Of a DNA stretch of 64,000 nucleotides, positions 45,148-54,225 are shown one piece after another. Numbering within the stretch: position 1 is the stretch's first letter; every line of letters starts with the position of its first letter. Source of the stretch: JAJZRJ01 sp040757055 (GTDB lineage: Bacteria; Desulfobacterota; Desulfobulbia; Desulfobulbales; Desulfurivibrionaceae); NCBI GenBank assembly GCA_040757055.1, contig JBFLXY010000001.1, positions 1 through 64,000 of the forward strand, given 5' to 3'. The translations under genes were made by a program, and so were the position numbers. The notes beneath the pieces are model-generated. The model saw only the letters and a list, made by a program, of their open reading frames with translations, did no database searches and was not told the origin of the DNA.

Positions 45148-45900
45148 ATGCCCCCCAGCGCCAAAGAACTGACCGACCGCCTGCGGAACTGGTACTTCCT
45201 CATCAAGGGCGACGCGGAGGCCAGGCAGGAACTGCGCCACCTCCTGCTGGGACTCACGGTCTGCCTGGTGATCCTTTATGCCGGCAACGCCCTCCTGGTC
45301 AACCCGCTGGAAAAGTCCCTGGCCCAGAAAAACGCCCGCCGTACCGAGCTGCTGGCCAAAGACCCCGGCCTGGCCAGCCAGGTGCTCACCGCCGAACAGC
45401 AGGCACTGCGGAGCGAACAGCGGAGCCTGGAGGAGCAGAACGCCATCCTTGCCCTCCAGGAAGGCTTCTTCAGGGAGCAGTGGCAGATGTGGGGCAATGC
45501 CGAGCGCTTCACCAAGATCATCTTCACCCTGCTGCCCCGGGCTCCGGTGAATCTCGAAAACAGCATCCGGCAGATGAGCCAGCTCGAAAAACGGAGCAGG
45601 GACGGCTTTGCCGTCTATGCGGTCAGCCTGGCCGGCGAGGCTACCTTCCAGGAACTCTACCGCTATCTGACCTATGTGGAGGCACAGCCCGAAGTGAGCG
45701 TCATCGAGAATCTGGCCATCGAACGGCTGCCGGTGGAGGGCTATCAGAGGCCGGCCAAGGTGCGCTTCAGCGTGGTCATGGGTCGGCTGGCCTACGAGGA
45801 AAACGCCGCCGGGGCTACCGCGCCGCCAGAACAGCCGCAGCCCCAGGCAGGCCCTGCTTCCTCCCCGCCCAGCGCTCCCGGCGAGGAGAAAAAGCCATGA
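45148..45900 (+). CDS. MshJ/PilO-like inner-membrane pilus assembly protein
   Basis: A 250-residue bitopic protein. One membrane helix at about 34-52 (LLLGLTVCLVILYAGNALL) is followed by a coiled coil (about 60-115) and an alpha/beta domain with RFTKIIFTLLPRAPVNLENS and EATFQELYRYLTYVEAQPEV, as in MshJ/PilO. The Pro/Gln-rich C-terminus is disordered. It pairs with the PilN-like protein in the periplasm. The next gene overlaps its stop by four bases. Confidence 0.8.
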   Translation: MPPSAKELTDRLRNWYFLIKGDAEARQELRHLLLGLTVCLVILYAGNALLVNPLEKSLAQKNARRTELLAKDPGLASQVLTAEQQALRSEQRSLEEQNAILALQEGFFREQWQMWGNAERFTKIIFTLLPRAPVNLENSIRQMSQLEKRSRDGFAVYAVSLAGEATFQELYRYLTYVEAQPEVSVIENLAIERLPVEGYQRPAKVRFSVVMGRLAYEENAAGATAPPEQPQPQAGPASSPPSAPGEEKKP

Positions 45901-46337
45901 CCCTGCGCCCGCTGCTGCTTGCCTGTGCGCTGGCCTCTCTGGCCTGGCGCCCCTTTGCCGCGCCGGTGGAGCGTTCCGAGGTGCTGCTCATCCGGCCGGA
46001 AAAACTCCAGCGCCAGGAGGCCGCCGCCGCGGCACCGGAACGCGACCCCTTCAACTGGTCGCGGGACCAGGTCAACCGCTTCAGGGATCAGGAACCCCAG
46101 GTGCGGAGCAGCAGCGCGGCAGGGCTCGCGCTCAGCGGCATCATATGGGACCGCAAGAAACCGCTTGCCGTCATCAACGACCGCGTTGTCTCGGTGGGGG
46201 ACACGGTGAAAGGTTCCACCATTTTGGAAATTCTCAAGGATATGGTAGTATTCGAGCAGGAGGGCGTCTACCACACCCTGTGGTTGCAGCCTTCGGCCGC
46301 GCCCATCCAGCCGCCGGGAGGAAAAAAATCGCGATGA
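45897..46337 (+). CDS. MshK/PilP-like periplasmic pilus protein
   Basis: A 146-residue exported protein. The signal peptide ends near RPFAAPV, at about residue 22. The remainder has a linker (ERDPFNWSRDQV) and a small beta domain, LALSGIIWDRKKPLAVIND and VSVGDTVKGSTILEILKD. That pattern is the homology region of PilP/GspC/MshK that contacts the secretin. It overlaps both neighbours by four bases (ATGA). Confidence 0.8.
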   Translation: MTLRPLLLACALASLAWRPFAAPVERSEVLLIRPEKLQRQEAAAAAPERDPFNWSRDQVNRFRDQEPQVRSSSAAGLALSGIIWDRKKPLAVINDRVVSVGDTVKGSTILEILKDMVVFEQEGVYHTLWLQPSAAPIQPPGGKKSR

Positions 46338-47722
46338 CACTGCGTTCCTGGGCAACGGGCCTTCTTTTCGCCCTGCTCTCGCTCTTGCCCGCCGGGCCAG
46401 CGTGGGCCAACGGCAATGGCCAGAGCCAGCTCGACAAGCTCAAAGGCCAGCCCACCTCCATCCGCAGCGAAAACCTCAAGGTCGATCTGCTGCTCCGCAG
46501 CATCGGCAAGCAGGCCGGGATCAACATCGTCATGGCCGAAACCATCGACGACACCATCACCCTCGATGTGGACAACGTCAGCCTCTACGAGGTGTTCCAC
46601 ATCATCATCGACACCAGGCAGCTCCATTACTACGAGAAGAACAACGTCATCTTCGTGGCCAGGGGCGGCGGAGCGGACGGCCGCCAGCAGGACGTGCTCA
46701 CCGTGCGCCTCTGCACCCAGTACGGCAACGCCGGCGATTATCTCGACTCCTTGAAACCGCTGCTCACCGGAAGCGGCACCATGACGGTGGCCAACCGCGG
46801 CAACTGCCTCATCGTCCGCGACCGCGACATGAACATCGCCCGCATCGAGGAAATGCTCTCCGAACTCGACACGCCGATGCCCCAGGTGCACATTGAGGCG
46901 CGCATCGTCTCCATCAGCACCGACGCCAAGAAACGGCTCGGCATCGTCTGGGGATTCGACAACCTGAAGACCCGCGATTCGGTGAAGTTCACCTCCGACC
47001 TCTCGGTGACCGCCCCCACCACCAACCTGACCTTCGGCTTCCTGCGCAGCAATCTGGCCCTGGACATCGATCTGCAGGCGCTCCAGGAAGACAACAAGCT
47101 CGAAATCCTCTCGGCCCCGCGGGTCATGGTGGTGAACGGCAAGGAGGCGGAGATCAAGCAGGGCAAGGAGGTGCCCTACGTGACCCAGTCGGGCGACCTC
47201 ATCAACACCTCCTTCCGCGAGGCGAACCTCTCCCTCAAGGTGACGCCGCGCATCATCCAGGAGGAATTCATCGACCTCGCCCTGGTGGTGACCAACGATT
47301 CCGTTGATCTCACCTCCTCCAACACCGGCGAGCCGCTCATCAACAAGCAGGGCATCTCCACCAATCTCTTTCTCCAGAACGGCGTGACCGCGGTGATCGG
47401 CGGCATTCTCCAGGAAAACAAGAACAACAGGCAGTCCGGGGTGCCGGGCCTGGCCGAGCTGCCCCTTTTCGGCAACCTTTTCAAGAGCACCCAGAAGAGC
47501 GACGAAAAGGCGGAACTGGTGGTCTTCATCACCCCCACCATCGTCAACCTGAAGTCGGCGGTGGCGGACAAGGAGGCCACCCCGGGCTATGCGAAAAAGG
47601 TGATGAGCCGGCAAAAGGATCGACCGCAGGCCACTCCGTCCGCCCTCCCGGCGCCGGCCGCGGCACCCGCCCCGGCTCCGGTCGCCCCCTCTGCCCCGGC
47701 ACCAGCCGGCCCGGCCCAATGA
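46334..47722 (+). CDS. mshL: MshL-like secretin
   Basis: A 462-residue outer-membrane secretin. The signal peptide ends at WA-NG (about residue 26). N-domains follow, with the short STN-like segment LLLRSIGKQAGINIVMAETI and the N1-type LVRLC region. The secretin core (about 245-420) has LEILSAPRVMVVNGKEAEI, EVPYVT, LKVTPRI and VIGGILQENKNNRQSGVPGL. No lipobox is seen. The last 50 residues are Lys/Pro/Ala-rich. The pilus fibre exits through its ring. It overlaps the MshK-like and MshM-like genes by four bases each. Confidence 0.92.
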   Translation: MTLRSWATGLLFALLSLLPAGPAWANGNGQSQLDKLKGQPTSIRSENLKVDLLLRSIGKQAGINIVMAETIDDTITLDVDNVSLYEVFHIIIDTRQLHYYEKNNVIFVARGGGADGRQQDVLTVRLCTQYGNAGDYLDSLKPLLTGSGTMTVANRGNCLIVRDRDMNIARIEEMLSELDTPMPQVHIEARIVSISTDAKKRLGIVWGFDNLKTRDSVKFTSDLSVTAPTTNLTFGFLRSNLALDIDLQALQEDNKLEILSAPRVMVVNGKEAEIKQGKEVPYVTQSGDLINTSFREANLSLKVTPRIIQEEFIDLALVVTNDSVDLTSSNTGEPLINKQGISTNLFLQNGVTAVIGGILQENKNNRQSGVPGLAELPLFGNLFKSTQKSDEKAELVVFITPTIVNLKSAVADKEATPGYAKKVMSRQKDRPQATPSALPAPAAAPAPAPVAPSAPAPAGPAQ

Positions 47723-48633
47723 ACCACCTGACCTACTTCGGCCTCCAGGAAGAACCGTTCCGGCTCACCCCGGACCGCAACTTCTATTACCCCTCCTCCA
47801 CCCACACCGCGGTGCGCGAGGTGGTGCGCTTCGGGCTCGACGAGGGGGAGGGATTCATCGTCATCACCGGCGAGGTGGGCACCGGCAAGACCATGCTGTT
47901 GCGGTTGCTCATGGCGGAACTGCCGGCCCACTTCGACACCGCCCTCATCCTCTCGCCGCACCTGGCGCCCAAGGAACTGATGCTCGCCATCGTCCAGGAT
48001 CTCGGCCTGGAGCCCCCGCCGCGCGAAGCCAGCATGGACGACCTGCTGCGCCGCTTCAACGAGCACCTCTTCCGGCTCGCCAGGGAAAAAAAGCGGCTCA
48101 TCATCGTCATCGACGAGGCGCAGAACCTGCCGGACGAGAGCCTCGAACAGCTGCGGCTGCTCTCCAACTTCGAGTCCGACACCCAGAAGCTTCTGCAGAT
48201 CGTGCTGGTGGGCCAGCCCGAACTCCACGCCCGGGTGGAACAGCCCCATCTGCGCCAGCTCCTGCAGCGGGTCACCATCATGGAACGGCTACGGCCGCTG
48301 CCCAAGGACGAGCTTTCCCAGTACGTCCACTTCCGCCTGAGCCGCGCCGGCCGCCGCAACTTCCGGCTCAGCCACGGTACCCTCGATCTGCTCTGGCAGT
48401 ATTCGCAGGGGGTGCCGCGCCTCATCAACAAGGCGCTCAACCGGGCGCTGCTGGTGGCCTATGCCCACCAGAAAAAGAACATCGACCGCGCCGTGCTCCA
48501 GGAATCCATCGATTCGCTGGAGGAATCGCGCGCCTATAAAAAACGGCTGCCCCGCTGGGTATGGATCACCGTGGCGGCGTGCGTCATCGCCACCGCCGGT
48601 TCCGCCGTCTACTTCTTTCTCTTCCCCGGCTAG
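47719..48633 (+). CDS. mshM: MshM/ExeA-type AAA ATPase
   Basis: A 304-residue ATPase. Residues 1-20 read MNHLTYFGLQEEPFRLTPDR, the typical ExeA/MshM start. Walker A is TGEVGTGKTMLLR at about 49-61. Walker B is IIVIDEAQNLPDE. A C-terminal membrane helix (about 279-300, WVWITVAACVIATAGSAVYF) follows. ExeA-type proteins help the secretin insert or remodel peptidoglycan. It overlaps mshL by four bases. Confidence 0.9.
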   Translation: MNHLTYFGLQEEPFRLTPDRNFYYPSSTHTAVREVVRFGLDEGEGFIVITGEVGTGKTMLLRLLMAELPAHFDTALILSPHLAPKELMLAIVQDLGLEPPPREASMDDLLRRFNEHLFRLAREKKRLIIVIDEAQNLPDESLEQLRLLSNFESDTQKLLQIVLVGQPELHARVEQPHLRQLLQRVTIMERLRPLPKDELSQYVHFRLSRAGRRNFRLSHGTLDLLWQYSQGVPRLINKALNRALLVAYAHQKKNIDRAVLQESIDSLEESRAYKKRLPRWVWITVAACVIATAGSAVYFFLFPG

Positions 48634-48662
48634 GCCACGGCGGAGAGACTCGACACCGACCC

Positions 48663-50303
48663 ATGGACGCTCCCGGCAGACGCAAAAAATTCGGCGACAT
48701 CCTGGTGGAAGGCGGGCTCATCACCGCCACCCAGCTCCAGCAGGCCCTCTCCCACGGCAAGGAGCGGGACATCAAGCTGGGCGAGGCTCTCCTTGCCCTG
48801 GGCTTTGTCAACGAGGTGGCGGTGGCGCGCACCATCGCCAAGCAGATCAAGATCCCCTTTGTCGATTTCGACAAGATCGTGGTCGATCCCGAGGTGGCCC
48901 GGCTGGTGCCGGAGATGGTGGCGCGCAAATATAAGGTCATCGCCCTCGGCCGGCGGCCGGGCGAAGTGCTGGTCGCCTTCGCCGACCCGCTCAACATCTT
49001 TGCCGCCGACGACATCGCCCGCTACGTGCCCGACAAGGTGGTCACCTGCGTGGGCATCGAGTCGCAGATCATGGCCGCCATCGACCGCGCCTATGCCGGC
49101 CAGAAACCAGCGGCCAAGGTGGAACGCGAGGTGGAGGAGGAATCCGCCGCGGTGTCGGTGGTGAACGACCTCATCCTCCAGGCGGTGCGGCAGGGGGCGA
49201 GCGACATCCACATCGAGCCCACTGCCGAGAACCTGCGGGTCCGCTACCGGGTGGACGGCCTGCTCCGCGCCGCGGCCCAGTTCCCGCTGGAGATGCACCC
49301 CAGCATGGTCTCGCGCCTCAAGATCATGTCGCAGCTCGACATCGGCGAGCGCCGCAAGCCCCAGGACGGCCGCTTCGAGATTCCGGTCTCCGGCCGCGAA
49401 TTCGACGTGCGCGTCTCGATCCTGCCCTTGAGCGGCGGCGAAAAGGTGGTGCTGCGGCTGCTCGACAAAAGCCAGGTCAGGATCGACCTCGCCAGCCTCG
49501 GCTTCGAACCCGACCATCTCAAGCTCTTTGCCGAACACCTCCACCGGCCGCACGAGATCATCCTGGTCACCGGCCCCACCGGCAGCGGCAAGACCACCAC
49601 CCTCTACGGCGCCCTGAACCACATCAATTCCGTCGAGAAGAACATCGTCACCGTGGAAGACCCGGTGGAATACGAACTCACGGGCATCAACCAGGTGCAG
49701 GTCAACCGCAAGGCCGATCTCACCTTTGCCAACTCGCTGCGTTCCATCCTGCGCCAGGACCCGGACGTGATCATGATCGGCGAGATCCGCGACGTGGAAA
49801 CCGCCGAGATCGCCATCCAGGCCGCGCTCACCGGCCACCTGGTGCTCTCGACCCTGCACACCAACGATGCCGCCGGCGCCATCACCCGGCTCATCGACAT
49901 GGAGATCCCGCCCTTCCTCATCGCCTCTTCGGTGGGTCTGGTGCTGGCCCAGCGGTTGGTGCGGATGCTCTGCCCGCTCTGCCGCGAGCCCTTCAACCCC
50001 CCCGAACCGTTGCAGCAGGAAATGGGGATCGCCTTTGATCCGAACCGCACCATTTACCGCGCCAGGGGCTGCGCCAAGTGCGACAACAGCGGCTTCAAGG
50101 GGCGGGTCGCCATCTACGAGGCGCTGCCGGTCTCGACGGCCGTGGAGGATCTCATCATGGGCAAGGCCACCAGCCACGAGATCTTCCGGCAGGCGCAGGC
50201 CGAGGGCATGCAGTCCCTCCGCCAGGCGGGCATCGCCAAGGTGCTCTCCGGCGCCACCTCGCTGGACGAGGTGCTGCGCGTCACTCTGGATACGCGGGAG
50301 TAG
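48663..50303 (+). CDS. mshE: MshE/PilB-type pilus assembly ATPase
   Basis: A 546-residue GspE-family ATPase that powers pilus extension. The N-terminal MshEN-type domain (about residues 1-150) has KKFGDILVEGGLITATQLQ and IKIPFVDFDKIVVDPEVARL, with repeated Leu/Gly positions; in V. cholerae MshE this domain binds c-di-GMP. The motor has Walker A TGPTGSGKTTTLYGAL at about 302-317, the Asp box and Walker B MIGEIRDVETAEIA. A zinc tetracysteine (CPLCREPF and CAKC) follows. The ATG at 48663 gives the full N-domain. Confidence 0.94.
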   Translation: MDAPGRRKKFGDILVEGGLITATQLQQALSHGKERDIKLGEALLALGFVNEVAVARTIAKQIKIPFVDFDKIVVDPEVARLVPEMVARKYKVIALGRRPGEVLVAFADPLNIFAADDIARYVPDKVVTCVGIESQIMAAIDRAYAGQKPAAKVEREVEEESAAVSVVNDLILQAVRQGASDIHIEPTAENLRVRYRVDGLLRAAAQFPLEMHPSMVSRLKIMSQLDIGERRKPQDGRFEIPVSGREFDVRVSILPLSGGEKVVLRLLDKSQVRIDLASLGFEPDHLKLFAEHLHRPHEIILVTGPTGSGKTTTLYGALNHINSVEKNIVTVEDPVEYELTGINQVQVNRKADLTFANSLRSILRQDPDVIMIGEIRDVETAEIAIQAALTGHLVLSTLHTNDAAGAITRLIDMEIPPFLIASSVGLVLAQRLVRMLCPLCREPFNPPEPLQQEMGIAFDPNRTIYRARGCAKCDNSGFKGRVAIYEALPVSTAVEDLIMGKATSHEIFRQAQAEGMQSLRQAGIAKVLSGATSLDEVLRVTLDTRE

Positions 50304-50306
50304 GCC

Positions 50307-51542
50307 GTGCCGCCCTTCCGCTACGAGGCGATCAATGCCGGCGGCAAGATCGTCAGCGGCGTCTTCACCGCCGAGGCGATCCCCGAGGTGGAGGCCTGGC
50401 TGGTCAAGAACGGCCTGAGCCCCATCGCCATCCAGATCACCGCCGAAAGCAAAACAGATGCCGCGGCCGGAACCGGCGCCCTCACCCTGCGCGACCGTCT
50501 GCTCGGCGTCCGCATCGACGACCTCATCCTCTTCTGCCGCCAGACCGCCACCATGCTCGGGGCCGGCGTGGCCATCCTCCAGTCGCTCAAGGTAATGAGC
50601 CAGCAGGTGGCGAACCCCATCCTCAAACAGGCGATCCTCGACATGATCGGCAGTGTCGAGAGCGGCGCCAGCCTGAGCGACGCCTTTGCCCGCTACCCGA
50701 AAATCTTCAACCCGCTCTTCTACAACGTCATCCGGGTGGGCGAGGAGACCGGCACCCTGGACCGTTCCTTCGAATACCTGGCAACGCTCTACGAGAACGA
50801 AAAGGAGGTTTCCGAACGGATCAAGGCCGCCACCCGCTATCCCAAGATCGTGGTCACCGCCATCTTCGGCGCGGTCTTCTTCCTGATGACCTTTGTGGTG
50901 CCCAAGTTCGTCAAGCTCTTTGCCAGCGCCAAGGTGGCCCTGCCCCTGCCCACCCGCATCCTTGTCGCGGTGAGCGGCTTCTTTGCCGATCACTTCTTCC
51001 TGATCGTGCTCTGCATCGCGGCCCTGGTGGCAACCTACCGGCTGGCATTGAACTACGACGAATTCGTGCTGGCGCGGGACCGGCTGGCGCTCAAGGTGCC
51101 GGTCTTCGGCCCGCTGGCCACCAAGATCTACATGTCGCGCTTCTGCCGGGTCTTTTCGGTGCTCACCACCAGCGGCATCGACATCATCCGCACCCTGACG
51201 CTGGCGGCCACGGCCCTGGAAAACCGGGAACTCTTTCTGATGATGGAGGCGATCCGGGACGATGTGGAGCAGGGGGTGAACCTCAACGACGCCATGACAA
51301 AACACCCCGTGGTGCCGCCGCTGGTGCGGGAAATGGTGGCGGTGGGGGAACAGTCCGGCCAGCTCGACGCCATGCTGGCCAAGGTGGCGGACTACTACGA
51401 CGCGGAGAGCAGCTACACCATCAAGAACCTCTCCACCCTGATCGAGCCCTTCCTGCTCCTGGCCCTGGCCGTCATTGTCGGCACCATTGCCCTGGCCATC
51501 TTCATGCCCATGTGGGACATGATGCAGGTGATGCGCAGATGA
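50307..51542 (+). CDS. mshG: MshG/PilC-type inner-membrane platform protein
   Basis: A 411-residue polytopic protein with two GspF domains. The first (about 70-195) has LILFCRQTATMLGAGVAILQ and IRVGEETGTLDRSFEYLA. The second (about 270-395) has SRFCRVFSVLTTSGIDIIRT and EMVAVGEQSGQLDAMLAKV. Three to four membrane helices are visible. It is the platform turned by the ATPase. The GTG start at 50307 lies three bases after mshE. A strong hairpin follows the stop. Confidence 0.95.
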   Translation: MPPFRYEAINAGGKIVSGVFTAEAIPEVEAWLVKNGLSPIAIQITAESKTDAAAGTGALTLRDRLLGVRIDDLILFCRQTATMLGAGVAILQSLKVMSQQVANPILKQAILDMIGSVESGASLSDAFARYPKIFNPLFYNVIRVGEETGTLDRSFEYLATLYENEKEVSERIKAATRYPKIVVTAIFGAVFFLMTFVVPKFVKLFASAKVALPLPTRILVAVSGFFADHFFLIVLCIAALVATYRLALNYDEFVLARDRLALKVPVFGPLATKIYMSRFCRVFSVLTTSGIDIIRTLTLAATALENRELFLMMEAIRDDVEQGVNLNDAMTKHPVVPPLVREMVAVGEQSGQLDAMLAKVADYYDAESSYTIKNLSTLIEPFLLLALAVIVGTIALAIFMPMWDMMQVMRR

Positions 51543-51576
51543 AAAAGGCGGCTCGCCCCACCGGACGAGCCGCCTT
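51541..51576 (-). terminator. Terminator between mshG and the major pilin gene
   Basis: An 11-base-pair stem, AAGGCGGCTCG (51545-51555) with CGAGCCGCCTT (51566-51576) and a 10-base loop. On the minus strand it runs into TTTTTC, so it ends the pilin transcript. It also overlaps the mshG stop and probably limits plus-strand read-through. Confidence 0.85.
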
Positions 51577-51599
51577 GCCAGAAACAAACTCGGAAAAAA

Positions 51600-51995
51600 T
51601 CAGGAAGCGGTGACGCTGTAGCCCATGAATGAGGCGGTATACGCGCCATCCGTTGTTTTGACGATGCAGGGGACCCCATCTGTGGTGAGGGCCAAAGGCT
51701 CAATCACATAACCGGCCGGCAACCCACCTTCCAGGAGGGAACCAAAATCATCACAGTCGGCAACCGTTGTTGCCTTACCTGGTAGCTTCTCCACCGCCTT
51801 GTTCATGGCCGAGGCTCCGGCCAGGGCTCCGGCGATCCCTTGCGCGGCGGAACGTTTCGCGTCAGCCTGGATGTCGATGTACTTGGGAATCGCCACCACG
51901 GCCATGATGCCCAGAATCACGATCACCACAATGAGTTCCACCAGGGTGAAACCCGCCTCCCCTCTTGCCACACCCTTCTCCTTGTTCTCCATCAT
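51600..51995 (-). CDS. Type IV major pilin, MshA-like
   Basis: A 131-residue prepilin on the strand opposite the assembly genes. Leader MMENKEKGVARGEAG is followed by FTLVELIVVIVILGIMAVVA with Glu at mature position 5. The next phrase, IPKYIDIQADAKRSAAQGIA with LAGASAMNKA, is close to MshA. Two cysteines (VADCDD and VPCIVK) suit the C-terminal disulfide loop. The start at 51995 is backed by GGAGG at seven bases; the adjacent ATG at 51992 is equivalent. Its own promoters, terminator and strong ribosome site suggest high expression, hence major pilin. Confidence 0.88.
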   Translation of the reverse strand: MMENKEKGVARGEAGFTLVELIVVIVILGIMAVVAIPKYIDIQADAKRSAAQGIAGALAGASAMNKAVEKLPGKATTVADCDDFGSLLEGGLPAGYVIEPLALTTDGVPCIVKTTDGAYTASFMGYSVTAS

Positions 51996-52015
51996 ACAGG
52001 ACCCTCCACACGGAA

Positions 52016-52075
52016 TTGCAAGATAACCACCTGCCCACAATGATGAAGATAAAGGATATCGGCATTCCTTGGCAA
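52016..52075 (-). promoter_or_regulatory. Candidate promoters of the major pilin
   Basis: On the minus strand there is a sigma-70-like pair, TTGCCA (52075-52070) and TATCTT (52051-52046), with 18-base spacing. Nearer the gene, AGGTGGTTATCTTGCAA (52032-52016) keeps the GG-N10-GC core and TTGCA of a sigma-54 promoter, but only part of the upstream box. Either could drive the pilin. Confidence 0.35.
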
Positions 52076-52193
52076 CAACTTTACGCAAATTTTTTTAAAA
52101 AAACTCAATACGTTAAGTGACACCCCCCGGAACCAGGCCATGCAACTTCTTCTTTTTGTTTGTTTTTTCAACAAGTTCCGGTATCGTCATGCC

Positions 52194-54059
52194 ATGAAAA
52201 ATCTTCTTCGCCAGCCGTGGCTTTCCCGCCTGCCGTATCATGGCGCCCTTTTCCTCTGCCTCGCAACGCCCTTCGTCTTCCTGCCCACCATCAGCGAGGT
52301 TTCGGAATTTCCCAAACGGGCGCTGCTGCAGACCGGCAGCCTTCTCCTCCTGGGCCTCTGGCTCCTCGTGCTCGCCCAAAAGGAAAAACCGCGCATCCAA
52401 TTCCCGACCCTGCTCTTGCCCTTTCTGGCCCTGCTGCTTTGGGGAGCCGCCTCCCTTTCCTACGCCGTCAACCAGTTTGAAGGCATCAAACATCTTCTCC
52501 ATTACGGGGCCTGCGCCCTTTTCTTTTTTCTCTTCATCCATGCCGTGACCAGGGAGGACTTGCCCGCGGTGCTGGACAGCCTGATCGTGGCTGGACTCGG
52601 CATTGTCCTGCTCGGCATCGCCCAGCATCTCCTCCTGTTCAAGGGCGTTCCCCAGGCCGTGCCGCCCGCGGCCACCTTCGTGAACAAGAACATCGCCGCG
52701 GACTTTGTCCTCATCACCCTGCCCCTGGCGACCATACAGTTCCTGCGCCAGCGCGATGCCAAGGCATCATGGGCCTATGCCCTGACCAGCGGCCTCATGA
52801 TTGTTTTTCTCCTCTATACCCGCACCAGGGCTGCGTGGGTGGCAATGGCTGCCGAGGCGGCGATGCTTCTCCTCTGGGCAGCCAGGGCCAACGAAAAAAA
52901 GACTCTCCGGGAACGATGGAGCCGCAGCAAACGCGCCGCACTTCTCACCACTCTCGCCATTGTCCTCGTCATGGCCAACCTGGATGCCAAAGGACTCCGC
53001 TGGCAGTTCGACGAGATCGGCCAGCGGGCCGCCTCCATCGCGAGCACCAGCCACAACATCGACCGCATCGCCATCTGGCGCAACACCCTGGCCATGATCA
53101 AGGATCATCCGGTGCTCGGCGTGGGCCTCGGCAACCACAAGGTCCACTATCCCCTGTACACTCACGCCGTCATGAAAGACGGCCTCTTTTCCCTGGAGTC
53201 CCAGCTCATCAACGTCCACAACGACTTTCTCCAGTTCCTCGCGGAACTCGGGACTGTGGGCTTTCCCCTCCTTCTGTGGCTTTGCCTGCTGGTCGATAAA
53301 AATTATTTCCGGCTGAGTTCCCGCCATGACAGCTTCGAAACGCGGATACTCCTGCTCGGTGCCTATGCCGCCATTGTCGGCATCGCTGTTTCCTCCTGCT
53401 TCGGCTTCCCCTTCCAGATGGCGGCTCCGCCCTTTTATCTGGCCGTACTTATGGGGTGCATGCACGTCCTGACCAGCGACACGCCGCAAACCTTCGCCCT
53501 GCCTTCCCGCCGCGTCCCTCTTTACCTCGGCATCGTCGTGCTGACCGGCGCCGTGGCCCTCGGCGGCTCCCACTACCGGGCCATCATTGCCGACGGCCAC
53601 GCCATTGCGGCCCGACGATTTCTCGCGCAGAAGCAATGGTCGCAAACCCTTTATGAGGGCTTGCAGGCCATCTACCTGGCGCCCGGCAACAAAAAAATCC
53701 TCTCCGAAGTCGGCGCGGCCTACATTGAGCTTGGAGCCTATGAGGAAGCGATCCGCACCCTGAACGACGCGCTGCAGGGCTACCCCAATCTCGTCAACGC
53801 CCAGTTGAACCTGGCCGTGGCCCACACCAGAAAAGGGGAATACGACAGGGCGGAGCAGCTCTACCTCCGCTCGCTTGCCATTCTGCCGGAGCGGGTCGAT
53901 ACCTATCTCCGCCTGGGAAATCTGGCCCGCCTCCAGCAGCGGCCCGAGTACGCGACTGCCTATTACGAAAAGGCCCTGGCGCTCAGCAAAGACGCCAGGA
54001 GCAGGGCCGTCATCGAAAAACTGATCGACGCCGTTGACCGCGCCTTGCCGGCGCGCTGA
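52194..54059 (+). CDS. Wzy/O-antigen-ligase-family membrane protein with C-terminal TPRs
   Basis: A 621-residue polytopic protein. About ten to twelve membrane helices span residues 15-470. The Wzy_C/ligase region is at about 270-385, with the periplasmic-loop motif NTLAMIKDHPVLGVGLGNHK and NVHNDFLQFLAELGTVGFPL. Residues about 480-620 form TPR units, such as AYIELGAYEEAIRTLNDAL. WaaL/PglL-type enzymes transfer lipid-linked glycans to LPS core or to pilin. It lies next to and divergent from the MshA-like pilin, so pilin O-glycosylation is possible but unproven. The ATG at 52194 is used; an ATG at 52140 lies in an AT-rich leader. Confidence 0.82.
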   Translation: MKNLLRQPWLSRLPYHGALFLCLATPFVFLPTISEVSEFPKRALLQTGSLLLLGLWLLVLAQKEKPRIQFPTLLLPFLALLLWGAASLSYAVNQFEGIKHLLHYGACALFFFLFIHAVTREDLPAVLDSLIVAGLGIVLLGIAQHLLLFKGVPQAVPPAATFVNKNIAADFVLITLPLATIQFLRQRDAKASWAYALTSGLMIVFLLYTRTRAAWVAMAAEAAMLLLWAARANEKKTLRERWSRSKRAALLTTLAIVLVMANLDAKGLRWQFDEIGQRAASIASTSHNIDRIAIWRNTLAMIKDHPVLGVGLGNHKVHYPLYTHAVMKDGLFSLESQLINVHNDFLQFLAELGTVGFPLLLWLCLLVDKNYFRLSSRHDSFETRILLLGAYAAIVGIAVSSCFGFPFQMAAPPFYLAVLMGCMHVLTSDTPQTFALPSRRVPLYLGIVVLTGAVALGGSHYRAIIADGHAIAARRFLAQKQWSQTLYEGLQAIYLAPGNKKILSEVGAAYIELGAYEEAIRTLNDALQGYPNLVNAQLNLAVAHTRKGEYDRAEQLYLRSLAILPERVDTYLRLGNLARLQQRPEYATAYYEKALALSKDARSRAVIEKLIDAVDRALPAR

Positions 54060-54122
54060 GGCCCAGCCCCTGCCCACCCTGTCCGGCCGCGGCACCCTGC
54101 CACCGGATGCCCGATGATTTGC

Positions 54123-54151
54123 TTGACAAAACCATCGCACCTTAATAGTTT
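54123..54151 (+). promoter_or_regulatory. Sigma-70 promoter of the DtxR-family gene
   Basis: A perfect TTGACA (54123-54128) and TAGTTT (54146-54151) are separated by 17 bases. They lie 75 bases upstream of the GTG start. An operator for autoregulation would be expected over the -10 region, but no clear dyad is seen. Confidence 0.55.
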
Positions 54152-54225
54152 TTGAATGACCTAATTCTCTTCGGGCAGAATCTGTGCCTAGAACCAGTTG
54201 CATCACCCTTCATCCGGGGACCTCC

